64,000 bases of DNA from Bursaphelenchus xylophilus (GCA_904066235.2 CAJFCV020000001.1:9548001-9612000), one strand, 5' to 3'. Positions 1-11,940 are shown, numbered from the stretch's first letter. The notes: generated from the letters alone by a model not told the origin. Made by a program: numbers and translations.

Positions 1-65
1 AAGAAAAAAGGCTAGAAAATAAAAAAAAGAAAAGAGGAAAAGCCTAAAAAAATAAAAAGAGAGTA

Positions 66-160
66 AAACAAAGCTCCAACAACTCCATCTTCACCTTTCT
101 CTCTCTCTCTACTCCCACCACCTCCCTCCCCCTCCCCCTCTCCCTTTCCCCCCTTCCCCC
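66..160. repeat. Polypyrimidine low-complexity tract
   Basis: The plus strand here is almost pure C and T, with runs such as CTCTCTCTCT and CCCTCCCCCTCCCC. It is simple-sequence DNA; the Gly/Glu-rich minus-strand reading frame through it is a composition artefact. Confidence 0.85.
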
Positions 161-508
161 AATCATCAGAGGCTTCTTTGATGATTAAAGTAAGCTTTTT
201 TATCACTTTTGTAGTATTTTGTTCTTCCTTATGAGTTCGGATGCTGCACATTCTATTTTTAATATCTTTATTTTCATGAAATCCGTCGAAAATCTGACAT
301 TTGGTGCCTGGCGAAGACAAAGAAATCAATGTTATCTGGGAGAACATCCTCGAATGGAAGAATCAGGTCAGTTGGGAGGAATAAATGTGGAGAACCGAGT
401 TGTAGAGGGGATACTAGGAGCTGTTTAATGGAGAAAGAGTTTGGTTTTGTGAAAGGCCCGCCATTACGACATATTTTTTGAAATGTTGCGGTAGGGATGA
501 CTATTTTC

Positions 509-958
509 CCTGCAAGTGAAGTACCCCAAATGCGACGCCCAGATTTTCTTTAGATTTTGCACGCATGTCGGGCATGAACTAAATATCAATTCCTGAAAGT
601 TTTAGCTCGCTCTTTGCAAACGCCGCCGAAATATTGAACGATTTTTGCCGCCTAGAGAACATGCTAAACGTGGCGAGCGGTTAGAGAGAAACCCGCTTTT
701 TGACCATAGATTTAGCAGTTTCGTGCCGAAAAATTTGATTTTTTTGTGGAAAAAGCTACCCTTTACGGCAGAAATTGACATGAAACTTTTCGTGCCGAAA
801 TTCGGCAAAAGGTCCTAAATTTTCCCCAACTTTCCATCTAAAAATCTCAGCTGTTTCTGCAAAGCTAGGATTCTCGTATATATTTTACAAAAAATTATTC
901 TAAACCTGTGCCAAGTTTCATCAAAATCTGAGCGTCGCACGTGGGGTACTTCCCCTGT
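509..958. repeat. Fold-back repeat with AAGTACCCCA-type arms
   Basis: The arm at 511-547 (GAAGTACCCCAAATGCGACG then CCAGATTTT) recurs inverted at 923-957 (AAAATCTGAGCGTCGCAC, GTGGGGTACTT). A single diverged arm is found at about 10321-10360 (TTTTGAGCGTCGCACTT), upstream of SR4, so this is a dispersed element and not a local hairpin. The interior repeats GTGCCGAAA several times. It has no coding content and I do not recognise the family. Confidence 0.6.
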
Positions 959-1070
959 TAATCCTTTTTTTTCGGGTTAAAAAATGGATAAGGCTGCGTT
1001 AGGCTGAATTTTTTTGCTGATTTACATTGTTTTTTAAAAGTTTTTCGCTTCTTAATACATTGTTCTTTCA

Positions 1071-1211
1071 GAAAGATCTTCATCCTTCATGTTTGCATTG
1101 TGGTCGACCCGGAAGCTGGAGTGATCGGAAACGAAGAACAAGTCACTCTGCCGAAACCTGCCTTCCGTGGAAGTCGGCTTGTTTGAGTATGTACAGTACA
1201 ATTTGCTTGGG
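1071..1211 (+). other. Possible unassigned exon (weak)
   Basis: A 141-bp segment is flanked by a good 3' splice site (TTCTTTCAG) and a good 5' splice site (GTAAGTG). One frame is open throughout but rich in Cys, Arg and Ser. Another reads plausibly (VDPEAGVIGNEEQVTLPKP) but meets TGA before the donor. No family is recognised and no phase-compatible partner exon is evident between 1 and 2.1 kb. It may be part of a gene lying mostly outside the window, a relic, or chance. The rest of 1-2124 shows only the repeats listed. Confidence 0.18.
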
Positions 1212-2124
1212 GGTAAGTGAAGCTTCGTTAATAGAGGGTGACTTTGGTTGATCTATAGGCTGGGAATCCGTTTTAATGTGGGTTTTTGAAAGATGTGGAT
1301 TGCCAAATTCGTCGTCATGACGGATTTTCTAGCCCTCTGGTGTAATATTTTTTTGTTTTGAGGTTAAAAGTTGATGAAGACACTTTTTGCTCCATGAATT
1401 ATCTAATTTAGTGGTAAAGGACTTGCTTATGAAAGATTTGTAGGGGCTTTATGTTTTTGATGAGATTGTTAAACTCCGTTTTCAAATTTTTGAAGTAAAA
1501 CATTGCTTCCAGGTTACCCAAAGTTTGTATATGAATGACAATCGGTATAAGATTGAAGAAATTTGAGTATGGAGCAGTGGATATCAAGAACAAAGTCATC
1601 ATCGTTTAGTCTGCACAATGCAAGAAAATTAAAAAGTAAGTGGGTTATCGGTTATTAAACCGATCTGAAATTCCGTAGGTGGATTACAGGGGAAATCAGT
1701 CAAATAAATTATAATTGAATTATGGGATCGTGGCAGTTTTTGACCCACTTATTTTGTCTATGACATCAGATGTCTTTTGGTTTGACGTTTTGGTCTCTAA
1801 TGTGAAATCAGGGGGATAAAGTAAATTCAAATGCGATAAAAGTATATGACTACTATTTTTGGGGGAATTTTAGTCACTATGATTACAATTTTTCGAGATC
1901 CCTGTATTACTTATGAGATTGTTGGACTTATTTTTGATTTTTTAGCCTGCTAATCTCCATTTTCTTACAGATTCCTTCAAGTCCCATTAAACCTGTCCAG
2001 GCAACTTTCCAGCCAAGAAGAAGAATCTACGATTTTAATTTGATCTATTTGTTTCCTTTTTATATTATCTTGTTTGCTTTGAAAGGGGAAGGGGAAATGG
2101 GAGAAAAGGGGCGGAGAAGGTAAG

Positions 2125-2388
2125 TACTAGGCGGGCCAAAAAGTCTTGACATGTCTGCACAGTGCGCCGTCGTGCATGAAATTTGTCGCGCGGCGACAAG
2201 AAAAATTCACGGTGCAATGCGACACCGCACAGTGCAAAAAGATTGTTTTGAAAAAGGGTAAACAACGCACGGTGCGTTCTTCATTCGCACCCCGCCAAAG
2301 TCTTTATCGCGCGACACCTCGTCGCGACACCGAATTCATGCGCCCGCACGGTGCGAAAACATGTCAAGACTTTTTGGCCCGCCTAGTA
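2125..2388. mobile_element. MITE-like element with perfect 29-bp terminal inverted repeats
   Basis: Positions 2125-2153 begin TACTAGGCGGGCC and are exactly repeated in inverse orientation at 2360-2388. If the outer TA or TACTA is the target site, a Tc1/mariner-type TA duplication is possible. The 264-bp interior has no transposase and contains CACAGTGC and GCACGGTGCG boxes. The same terminus (TACTA followed by a GC-rich block and AAAAGTC) recurs at 3002-3203 and 46111-46296. The perfect TIRs imply recent activity. Confidence 0.8.
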
Positions 2389-2870
2389 ATCGGAATTGGG
2401 TTGAATGGTGCCGATGCTGTAGTTGGGCGGCCTATGACGAAATTTTTATTACTGGGCTGGCAGAGAGCAGGTAGCGTAGATGTTGATGGTTTAGTCTGGA
2501 AGTGAGGGGTAGCTAGAATTGTTTTAGTTTTTGGCCCTGAAAGGCGTTGAAGTGTAGATTATTGCAGGTTTATCGATCGAATTACTTATATCCTGTGGGA
2601 CGTTGGGCATTTTCGGCATAGGAGACTGGCATCGTGGGAGGGTAGGATGCATACGTAGGAGGGGAATAGCTCCAGGAAGAACAGTTGGGTTCGTGAGGGT
2701 TGTTTTATCCTTTGTTCGGCCGTAAAAGCGCCATTTCTGTCGGTATTATGTCGTTTGTATCGTGTGTCAAAGCCGAGAATGGGAAATCAGTCAACTAGGC
2801 TGATCCTGGTCGGTAAGTTCCCGGAATCCGGCGGCCGGGTTTTCGAGAGACGTTTGAAGGTCGGAGAAGT

Positions 2871-2994
2871 TGTTCCAGAAAGTGCGTGCACCTTTCGTCG
2901 CAAATTTTCCGCACTGCATTTGCCTTTTTGCACCGAGCAATTCAAAAGTCTCAGCGACGTAAGCGACAAAAAGTCAACGCACTTTCTGGAACCA
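2871..2994. mobile_element. Small inverted-repeat element (GTTCCAGAAAGTGCGT ends)
   Basis: TGTTCCAGAAAGTGCGT at 2871-2887 is inverted at 2977-2994 (ACGCACTTTCTGGAACCA). The 124-bp element has no coding capacity. It abuts the next element through ACTAGTAGTACTA, suggesting two insertions at adjacent or nested sites. Confidence 0.65.
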
Positions 2995-3001
2995 CTAGTA
3001 G

Positions 3002-3203
3002 TACTACGAGCCGCCAAAAGTCCTGACAATTTTTGGGTTTTGGACGTGCGTCCGCAAATTCGTGTTTGTAGCGCGCAAAAGTGCAAGTCGCTAGCGCAAA
3101 AACGGGAAATTGCGGCGACAAATGCGAACGATGCACCTGTGAATGAAAATGAAAGAAGGATGCACGGTGCGAAAATTGTCGGGACTTTTGAGCGCGGGCA
3201 GTA
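3002..3203. mobile_element. MITE-like element related to the one at 2125
   Basis: The left end TACTACGAGCCGCCAAAAG and the inverted right end (GGGACTTTTGAGCGCGGGCA, then GTA) form imperfect TIRs about 32 bp long. The interior contains GCACGGTGCG, as in the 2125 element. It is more diverged than that copy and non-coding. 3204-3492 shows nothing further except the promoter region of SR1. Confidence 0.65.
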
Positions 3204-3492
3204 TTTCCTGGTCGTTTGCGGAAGTGTTCTGCTTTCTGGTCGAAATTAGTCTTCTGTGTGTGGGGGTTGCGTTCAACGGTCATCCAGGCAATCTCTTTTC
3301 CGCTGTTCTTTTCAGCTCTGTGGCATGTTCCATTTTCCCAAGCAAGCCATTAAACATTCGCAGCAACACCTTGTAATACGGAGAAAAATCCGCCTCTTGT
3401 TTTGATGTTCGTCGTTTCACCTGTTGTCCAAAACCTAGAACGTTGATTTCCGCATTATTCTAAAGGCATCTTCGTTTTGTCCTTACTTTTCG

Positions 3493-4768
3493 ATGGGAAT
3501 TTTATTCAATGAGACGGAATTTCCGTCGGAAGAATCGCTAAGGATTTATAAGTATTACGAATATACCTGGTTCTGTATAACGTTTATTATTGTCATCTAC
3601 ACGTTGTCTGTGATGTCAAATAGTAAGTGGATTGACTGAAGTAGAAACTTTAGAAGAAGCCAGCGCAGGCATCAGCACTTACAAATGGTATCTTATTCAT
3701 GGCATGTTGTGGTAAGTTGTTTTAATTGGTGAGCCTGTTTACAACACAAAACAATTACCTTGGTATTAGGGGGTGTTTATTTGATGTATGCTCAACTCTG
3801 ATCGGTGCAGTCACTTTATTCCCTCTGCCCTGTTATTACGGTGTGAATCTGGCCTCCAACTTTAGTGGGAATGCCCAATTGGTCTACTTTTTCATTGCAG
3901 TTGGCTCTTCCGTGGCCAAAGGGCTCGCTCTTCTCTATCAATTCGAATATCGGTATTATCAGGCGCTGCCCATTCACTCCTGGTATCGGAAGAACTTTGA
4001 ATTTTTGCATGGAAGTTATGCATTCCATTGCAGAGTTTTATATACACTTGTTGCTTTGGGAACCGTTTTGGTAAGATGATGATTTAAAACATTGTTATAA
4101 TTGCTGGGAAAGCCTCTTTGTCAACGATCGAAGTTCCCTTGGCATCAGCCCTTTTCGTGTTATGCAATTTTTTTGTTTAGATACCGAAAGCACTCGATCT
4201 CCCAGATCAAGAAGAACATAAGGCTTATCTGGCAAGTATCGACCCGTATATGGGCGTTTTATTCAAGCAACACCCAACCGCAACTTGCTTCGGAAGTGGC
4301 CTTTACAACTTCGAGTTTACTTTTCTATTTTGGGCTACATCCTCGACAATTTTATGCTTCGTTTTTGCAATCCTGAGTTATTTAAACATCCGTGAACAAA
4401 AGTTTACAGCAGCCACGTACCGGCTTCAAGTAATGTTATTTCGCTCGCTTATCGCTCAAATGGTCGCTTTCTTCTGCCTTTATATGATTCCCGGGACATT
4501 TTACTTGCTGAGCGGTATCATGAAGATTGAGAACATGCCCATCTATAATGTTGCGGGGTTCTATCTCTATGTTACACACACTTCTGTCGACAGTCTGATG
4601 GTCCTGTTTTTTATAAAGCCGTACCGGAGACTGGTGGCATCAAATCTCCAGCAAATAATGAGGAGTGTCTGTATTATACGTGAGTGTACAACAAGGCTGG
4701 ATTCACTTAAAGTGGTTCCCGCAAAGCCATCGACAACGTTAACCCACCATGAAACGGCCGGGGCTTGA
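3493..4768 (+). CDS. SR1: Srh-like 7TM chemoreceptor
   Basis: Predicted G-protein-coupled chemoreceptor of the sensory cilium by family analogy. Exons are 3493-3622, 3654-3711, 3770-4070 and 4181-4768, giving 358 aa. The start is the ATG encoding MGILFNETEFPS, the family's invariant beginning. Exon 1 holds TM1; exon 3 has LFPLPCYYGVN after TM2 and the cytoplasmic YQFEYRYYQ after TM3; exon 4 has HPTATCF in extracellular loop 2, TYRLQVMLFRSLIAQM entering TM6, and a terminal FFIKPYRR. Intron 1 is only 31 nt with the TTTAG acceptor; using an AAG 3 nt downstream would make it 34 nt and restore the family's usual 55-nt exon 2. TM7 reads HTSVDSLMVLFF where most paralogues have a Cys at the Ser. First gene of the array, about 1.7 kb from SR2. 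Its 3' flank (4787-4868) is duplicated after SR2. Confidence 0.9.
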
Positions 4769-6437
4769 ATTGTAACAATGACTTCAAAAATGGAAGTATT
4801 ATAATGATGGGGAAGAGACTTGGACAGGAATAAAATACGTAAAGCTAGTTCAATGCTTTCAAAAGTTATTGGGCTAAACTTTTTCTACTGACTGCGGTAT
4901 TTGTGATGGGATACACCGACTTCAAAATTTGTCCATTTTTTTATTACCCTGTGCATACGTCATAAAAAACGCCTCCTAGAACAACAGGTCGTTTGCTACA
5001 ATATCCCAAAATTTGAGCAAATGTATGTTTTGCATTATATGTTGCAATTGTTTTAATTTCAGTTCCCGGTTTTGTTTGCAGTTTGTTAAATTAACATTAA
5101 CCTAATGATGACTGGACAAAACTTTTAATAAATTTCTAAAACCCTTAAGGGAAATTTTTTAACAAAACAAACGCTTTTGTTTTTTGGCAAGTGAACTACA
5201 ATTCTATTTTGAAAAGAAATAAAACAAAGAAATTTTTATAGGCTTCTTTGGTATGCATAATAGTGAATTTGCTTATGTTTTTTGGAAAAGTCGCTGGAGT
5301 GATTTCGGCGACATGTACAGTGCAAGAAAGGTCAGGGTGCGAGCCATAGCCCTGACAACCCGGTTGGACAGTGCAAAGATTTGGCGAAACGACTTTCTCC
5401 TCCTTTTGCGTACTCTCTTGTAGTCAAAGAACGTTGTAAATTTAGGTATCTAATACTGCGTTATATGGTTTTCATAAGAGCGAAAAGTGTATAAAAAACG
5501 AAGCACGTCCCTTGATAGTTCCCTTGTCAACCCCAATTTATCATATTCCTGTGGGTTTACACTGCCTTGTTATACATTCTTTGAAGGGCAGCTGATAAAT
5601 TTATTTTAAGTGTCTTTGGTAAAAGCCCATCCCCGAGACTCTTGACTAAGTACTCAACTTTGGATTTTTAGGCACAAATCTCAACTCATCTTTGCCGTCT
5701 GTTTTTCGCACACTTTCTTCGATTTTGTGCTGTTACAATAACACGGCGATGTTGCCTAGAAAACGCGGAAATTGTATTCCTTATACATTTTTCACAATTC
5801 TTGTTCAAGGAACCAATTGTAAGAAATGGTACGTTGAATAACAATTTGTCTGGTGATAAGTCATTTGGAATATTCTTCACTCTTTGCATTTTTCGTAGTT
5901 AGAGAATACTGTGGGACAGGGTTATTTGAAATTTGAGGTGAATTTAGCTTATGCCAATTTAGCCGTTTTTCTATTGTTACAAGCTTGTCCAGCCCTCTTT
6001 TATATTTCATCAACGGGTTTCTGAAGCCGGCCAATGTGCAGCTTCCCTTCAAATAAAAGTAACTCAATTTCTGTTAGCTAATTGAGTTTCTGAATTGTCA
6101 TAAAGCAAGCAAATTAGACCTTTGAACTTGCAGAGTATACGTACTTTTATTAATATACAAACGTTTTCTGAACATTTAAAGAGGGCGTGGTTGTGACGCA
6201 ATTTCTGGACACGATTTAAATCACTCAAAAGTTATGTAAACTTTGAGCTATTGTTTTGCCAAGAATACGTCACGAAAAACGTCAGGGATGATGTCACGTG
6301 GTGTCGTTATGATCTGGTGGTTGCCGTGAACTAACGATTAGATTAGCTCATATTTCCGGTTTAATTGAGGAAACATTGACCATTGATGAACCCTAGATTG
6401 ACGAGCATTCTCACTTTAAACTGTATCTTACAGAAGG
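4769..6437. other. Intergenic SR1-SR2 with a small inverted repeat
   Basis: AT-rich spacer. Positions 4787-4868 (ATGATGGGGAAGAGACTTGG block) match 8008-8089 behind SR2. About 5284-5400 is a short imperfect inverted repeat (GGAAAAGTCGCTGGA against GAAACGACTTTCTCC) with two ACAGTGCAA boxes like the other MITE-like elements. No coding content is seen in the rest. Confidence 0.6.
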
Positions 6438-7878
6438 ATGGGGATCTTGATGGATGAATCGGAATTACCATCGGAGAAATTTATGGCCTTTTACAAAAGA
6501 TTCGAGTACCTGGCGTATTCGATTACTGTGGTCGTTGTGGTGGGAACAATGTGGATAATGATTATATGTAGGTTGCAAAAATCCTTTATGTGCGAATTGT
6601 CATTATACCAGTTTTTACATATATAATGACATTACTTTAGCGTCGCCAAAGAGCCTCTCCAAATACCGTTGGTTTCTGATCAATGAGTTGGCATGGTAAG
6701 GCATAAAAGTATACATGTGTAATGAACACATATGTAAACTATTTTCAGGTCCTTGAGTTTCGATACCTTTGCTGCCTTGATTGGTGGCGTTGTTCTTTAT
6801 CCAATTCCATGCTATTACGGAGAGAACATTGCTAGCTATTTGCCGAGTGAATATGTTCAAGTGTATGTGATGTGTGGAATAGCTTCAATTGTCTGCAAAT
6901 TGACCGCCATTGCCTTTCAGTTTGAACATCGATACTCCCAATGCCTTTTAGGAACCTCAACGTACAAAGCATTCTGTTTGAATCTGACAGGAAAATCGGA
7001 GCTGACCATCCGTGTCATCGTTTCCTTGGTGCTGGCGATTTCTGCAGTGGTAGGTTTTGGAAGTAATTGAGTTTTATTGGAAATGCGTTTTGAGAAAAAT
7101 AGCGAAGACTCTATTTGCTAACAGCTTAACTTGTAAAACGCTTCGTTGAAATTGGGCGCTACTTTGCGTATTCCCTCGTCTTCAAAGGTCGCTTTTGCGA
7201 AACGCGAAAATTTTTTTTTGAAATTGACACGTGACCTTGGTTGAACTTGTATGCAAAATTTACGACACATCTGAGCCTTGCACTAAGGGCACCTCCCTTC
7301 GAAAACTCCTCTGATTTTAGACGCCATTCCTCCTTCTCAACCCCGACCAAGACGAAGCCAAGAGCCGGCTTTCTGCGATGGACCCAGTTATGGCCAAGGT
7401 CTTCCAAGAACATCCCAATGCAGCGTGTTTCGCTTACGGCACGTCGGCCAGGAAAGCCTTGATTTCCGAGGTCTTTCTTCTGGTTGGTTATATGGCCTTC
7501 AGTTTGATCGTCATCTTCGCCATGTACGATTTAATCAAACGGAGCTCTTTTTCCCCACACACATATCGCTTGCAATTAATGTTGTTTAAATCCTTGGTTG
7601 CTCAGACTTCGGTATTCATGGTGTTCTTGCTGGGCCCGGTCCTTGTGTTTGTCGTCTTGCCCATTGCGGGGTTTAGGAATCTGCCTAGATATACAATGTA
7701 TGGGTTTTTATTGCTGCTTGTTCATACTCCTTTGGATTGCTTCATGATTCTTTACTTTATCAAACCATATCGAGTTATTGTGTTGAGGAATTTGTCGATT
7801 ATACGTCTTCCAAAATCTTCAAGTTTTACTGCCAGCGTCTCTAATAACGCGGTTAAACCTCATCCGACTCCGTCTTGA
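6438..7878 (+). CDS. SR2: Srh-like 7TM chemoreceptor
   Basis: Exons are 6438-6567, 6641-6695, 6749-7049 and 7321-7878, giving 347 aa. A TTACAG acceptor just upstream (CAG|AAGGATG) would suit spliced-leader trans-splicing or a 5' UTR exon. Exon 2 ends in the variant KYRWFLINELAW, shared with SR12. Loop 1 is YPIPCYYGENIAS and the TM3 motif is FQFEHRYSQ. Exon 4 has PDQDEAK, HPNAACF and a TM6 entry TYRLQLMLFKSLVAQT. TM7 is HTPLDCFMILYFIKPYR, with a final Val where most members have a second Arg. The 271-nt intron 3 is long for the array. A polyadenylation signal AATAAA lies near 7964. It appears intact and is clearly diverged from both neighbours. Confidence 0.9.
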
Positions 7879-8357
7879 TCACCTCTCAGGGGTTTCTTTG
7901 CCCGAAAAAACACACAATTTAATTTTTTTTGTTGAATTTTCTGTACTGTTTTAAAATACTGCCAATAAATATTTAAATTCGGTTTAATTTTCAAACTTCA
8001 ACATCTGCAAAAATTGAAGTAATAATGGGGAAGAGGCTTGGACACGAATAAGATAAGGCTAGAGGTTCAATGTTTTGAAAAATCATAAACGAATATGGAA
8101 AGAAAATATATCAAAGTAATTAAGATGACATCACTTGGGCCGCTACGGTGAACTCTAGTGTCTTTGATGCCACTCCTACATAATATGAAAAAGCTTTGAG
8201 AATTAATTTCACCTGCTCCCACCGTCGCCCGAAGAATACAATAAGGGTAAGCGAGTATGGAAACTGGACATATGTAGGTTTCGGGTATAAAATTTGGGCT
8301 GATGAGGAACTGTATCCGAAATCTTAATCCCTTCCATTTGCGTCGTTTCAATGTATA
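7879..8357. other. Spacer SR2-SR3 with duplicated 3' flank
   Basis: Contains 8008-8089, a copy of the SR1 3' flank, showing that the duplicated unit included downstream sequence. The rest holds the presumed SR3 promoter, with no recognisable element. Confidence 0.6.
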
Positions 8358-9827
8358 ATGGGTGTCTTACTAGCGCAAAGCGAGCTTCCTTCTGCGGAAA
8401 TGTTGGCTGCATACCATGCCTACGAGTACGTGGCTTATTGCACAACACTCGTGTTTGTGGTCATCACAATCACTGTCATCCTAAGTAAGATAGATTATGA
8501 TCCCACTCAATAAATTTTTTAGCCACTTCTCAAGGTGTCAGTCAATATCGTTGGTACCTTCTTCATGGACTGATTTGGTAGGATTGAATCTCTTTTATTG
8601 TGAGAATTTAATCCCTGTTCTTCAGGTCCTTATTATTCGATACGATGGGAACATTGATCGGGGCTGTTGTCCTCTTCCCATTGCCTTGCTACTTTGGCGT
8701 CAACGCGGCTAGTAACATCGCCGGCCACACCCAGGCAGTTTACTTTTTTGTTGGTGTCGCGACTCTCGTTGGCAAAATCTTCGCCCTTATATTTCAATTT
8801 GAATATCGATATTACCAAGCCCAGTCCAGTTCGTCCAAGTATCGCGTTATGTGCAGCTATGTGAGCGGTAATATGGAACTGGCTCTGAGGGCGGGAATTT
8901 TGGTTTTTATGATAATACTGATATTGGTAGGTTGGGAATATATCGGCCGTTTTTTGTTTGTAGTTGGGTTTCTTTGGGCTGCATTAATTTCAAGGGATTT
9001 TCCGGTGAGGGCCAATTGAATATATGTTTTTGCAAAGACAAGTGATTAGTTGGACCCACAATGACTTAAACTCAACGCGAAGTTGCTGTACTAGGCCACC
9101 AGCTCTTCCAGTGAGAGCAAAATTGGCTTGAATACTAAGGACAGGCCGGACCCGGCCCTGAGAAACCCAAAAAGTGGGGACAAAATCGATCATCTTGATG
9201 ACCGGCCAAACGCATTTTATACGAAGCGAAAGCACTGCACAAAAAAATAAAGATTATTTCAGCTCCCATTTGCCCTATTCTTCCCTGACCAAGATGAACA
9301 ACGAGCCCAGTTAGCGTACCTCGATCCAGTTGTTGCTCAAGTCATCAAGGAACATCCGGATTTACTCTGCTTCTCCACTGGAACAGACGCTACAAAAGTT
9401 ATAATAATTCCGTTCTTTTTTTGTCGTCCTCCTGCCCTGTGTGGGGTTTCTGGCCATATTTGTGATCTATACCTCAATCAGAAAACAACACTTTACCGCT
9501 AGAACCAAACGCCTTCAGATGATGCTGTTTTGGTCGCTGTTTGCTCAGATGGGCGCTCTCTTTGCTCTAATGTTTTTTCCGGGTCTCTTCTACCTTGGCG
9601 GGCCGGTATTTGGTCTGCGGAATTTGCCGAAGGTAACGGTGCTCTGTTTTTATCCATTTTTGACGCATACAGCTGCCGATTGTCTGTTAATTTTATATTT
9701 TATCAGGCCCTACAGGCGGGCTGTGTTAAAGCACGTGTGTGTTACAAAAAGTTACGGTATCTCTGAAGACAGTACTACGCAAAGCCCGGCGATTCGGGTG
9801 GTCACAGGCACATTTGTCAAGGTTTAA
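8358..9827 (+). pseudogene. SR3: Srh-like chemoreceptor with one frameshift
   Basis: Exons are 8358-8484, 8523-8577, 8636-8936 and 9263-9827. All splice sites, the start (MGVLLAQSELPS) and the motifs LFPLPCYFG, FQFEYRYYQ, HPDLLCF, RLQMMLFWSLFAQM and HTAADCLLILYFIRPYRR are normal. Exon 4, however, changes frame at a run of seven T at 9416-9422. Six T would give a continuous 348-residue receptor; as written, translation ends at TAG 9500-9502, before the end of TM5. Everything downstream of the slip is conserved with no further lesion. That points to a very young inactivation, a null allele in this strain, or a homopolymer error in the assembly. Confidence 0.8.
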
Positions 9828-10511
9828 TACAGTAAAAGAGCTCAGCGCGCAATACCTAAATGTTTGTCTGGGTCAAATTAGATTTTCTATGTGTTATAAT
9901 AAACAATACGAAGTCTCATTCCTAGAAGTTAACTGCCCTCAAATGAATTATTAAATTATGTATGTAACAATTTCATTTGAGACTAACTAATTGAAAACTT
10001 TGAACTTTCAATCCAATAAGCTCTTTGTGCTGTGCTTATAAAGAATGTTTTCGTTAAAAACATCTGTCGTCTATTATGCCCACAGGTTTCTTGATAACAT
10101 GGTAATATTGTTGCGAGTATTCTCTTCAACTTTTACAGACCTACCGCAGCTTTGGATATATCGCCTGTTTCATCATATTGGGCTTTCTGGCTATTGTAAG
10201 GAGTAACAAATAACCAACTTTCAACGTCAAAGCCTCGGTGGTTTCTATAATAGGCACGATACGAGTCCCGCATATGTATTGTTAGGAAAAATTAGTCGAA
10301 ATTGTGCCAAATGTCCTCAAAAATTTTGAGCGTCGCACTTGAGGCACTTTCCCTGACAATCAGAATTTTAAATACCTAAAGACTCTTTTCAAACGTTGCC
10401 TCTTTCTTCAAATGCTCTAATATTCATGTAATTGTACGATTATTTTTCCGTGAAATAAATCCAAGAATTCAATCTCACCTGTTATGGCCACACCAATCCT
10501 TTTTATTTGTT
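9828..10511. other. Spacer SR3-SR4
   Basis: Non-coding. Positions 10321-10360 resemble one arm of the fold-back repeat at 509-958. An AATAAA-containing segment near 9898 is a likely SR3 polyadenylation signal. Confidence 0.5.
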
Positions 10512-11940
10512 ATGGGTATACTACTAGATGAGAGCGAACTGCCGTCACCTTTATTACTATGGGTATATCATATTTTCCAACATGTCGCATTTGTCATCAC
10601 TCTGATCATGGTTTCACTATCAATAACTGTGATCTACTGTAAGCTCTTTTTACCAGCTGTTCGATAAGTTTTAAAACTCCAATAAAACGAAAGATTTCCA
10701 GACACAACAAAGGAAATAAGTAGGTATCGGTGGTACTTGATCAACAGCTTAATATGGTAGGCAAAGCACTCTTTGTTACAACAAATTTCCTTGCTGTTTA
10801 GGTCAGTATTGTTCGACGCTATAGCCACACTTATTGGAATCGTCCCCCTCTTTCCTTTGCCTTGCTATTATGGAATTCATATTGTTGGAAGTGCCGGAGA
10901 GGGGATTCAAATTACTTTTTTCTTCTCGGCAGTTGTTGTCCTAATCGGAAAAGGATATTCCATTATCCTTCAACTCGAATATCGATATCAGCAAGCACAG
11001 CCATCGATTAGTATTTATCGCTGGGTTTACGACAAATTTCTCTTTGGTAGCAACGAATTTATTCTTAAGGGATTCGTGTTCGCCGTTTCTGTTGAAGTGG
11101 AAACAGTAAGGAATTATATCTGCTGTTCTCTTGGGAGTAGAAACGGCTTAGCAAAAGAAATTAAAAACGAATCTTAAAAAACCAGTTTCCGCGCCTGACG
11201 TTCTTCTTGGATAGACAGACTATGTTTACCAACTAAAGCCGGGGCTAAAAAAGACCTCCAAATTTGGCCAGCGGTGGTAACCGCTTTGACCCGCAAGCCT
11301 TGCCACAAAACTCGATGCCAAATTGTTAATCACTACTTCAAGGAATTTCTTGTGGTTGAAATAATCAGCATCTACATTTCAGATTCCCATCATCATCTCC
11401 TTTCCCGACCAATCACAACAACGAACCTATTTATCCTCAATTGACAACGTTGTGGCCAAGGTAATCGATGAGCATCCCAATTTAATTTGTGTGGCCCCTG
11501 ATACGAGCGTGATCAAACTAGTTCTTCTCCCCGTCCTGGTTTTATCCCTAATCCCAGTGTTTGGAATCCTCTTTTTGGTGATCACCTACTTTACCGTCAC
11601 TCTCCGTACCCTATCGATCAAAACTTACCGGCTTCAAATGATGCTATTGCTCTCTGTCGTTGCTCAGTTTCTCACATTCCTGATTTTCATGATAATTCCG
11701 GGTTTGATTTTCCTGGGGAGCCCAATATTCGGTGTTAGAAATCTCCCAGTAGTTACTGTTTATTGCTTCTTCCCGCTCCTGACTTACACCTCGATTGATT
11801 GTGCCACTATTTTATATTTTATTAAGCCTTATCGCAGATTTTTAGCGAAAAAATTTCAAGCATTTAAATCTGCAATTCTCATCAATCACAGGAAGTTGAA
11901 CATGGTCCGCCCCGAGCCTCGGGCGTTTTCAAATATTTGA
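10512..11940 (+). CDS. SR4: Srh-like 7TM chemoreceptor
   Basis: Exons are 10512-10638, 10702-10756, 10802-11105 and 11383-11940, giving 347 aa. Starts MGILLDESELPSP. Exon 2 encodes TTKEISRYRWYLINSLIW. Exon 3 is one codon longer than in most members and has the unusual IVPLFPLPCYYGIH and an acidic VEVET at the end of TM4. The TM3 motif is LQLEYRYQQ, shared with SR5 and SR6. Loop 2 has FPDQSQQR and HPNLICV. TM6 enters as TYRLQMMLLLSVVAQF, lacking the usual Phe-Trp, and TM7 reads YTSIDCATILYFIKPYRR with the conserved His replaced by Tyr. Neither change interrupts the frame. Intron 3 (277 nt) contains nothing recognisable. Confidence 0.9.

Noticed and set aside
12..347. Minus-strand Gly/Glu-rich reading frame
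   Set aside because: It is produced by the polypyrimidine tract at 66-160 and has no recognisable domain or splice context.
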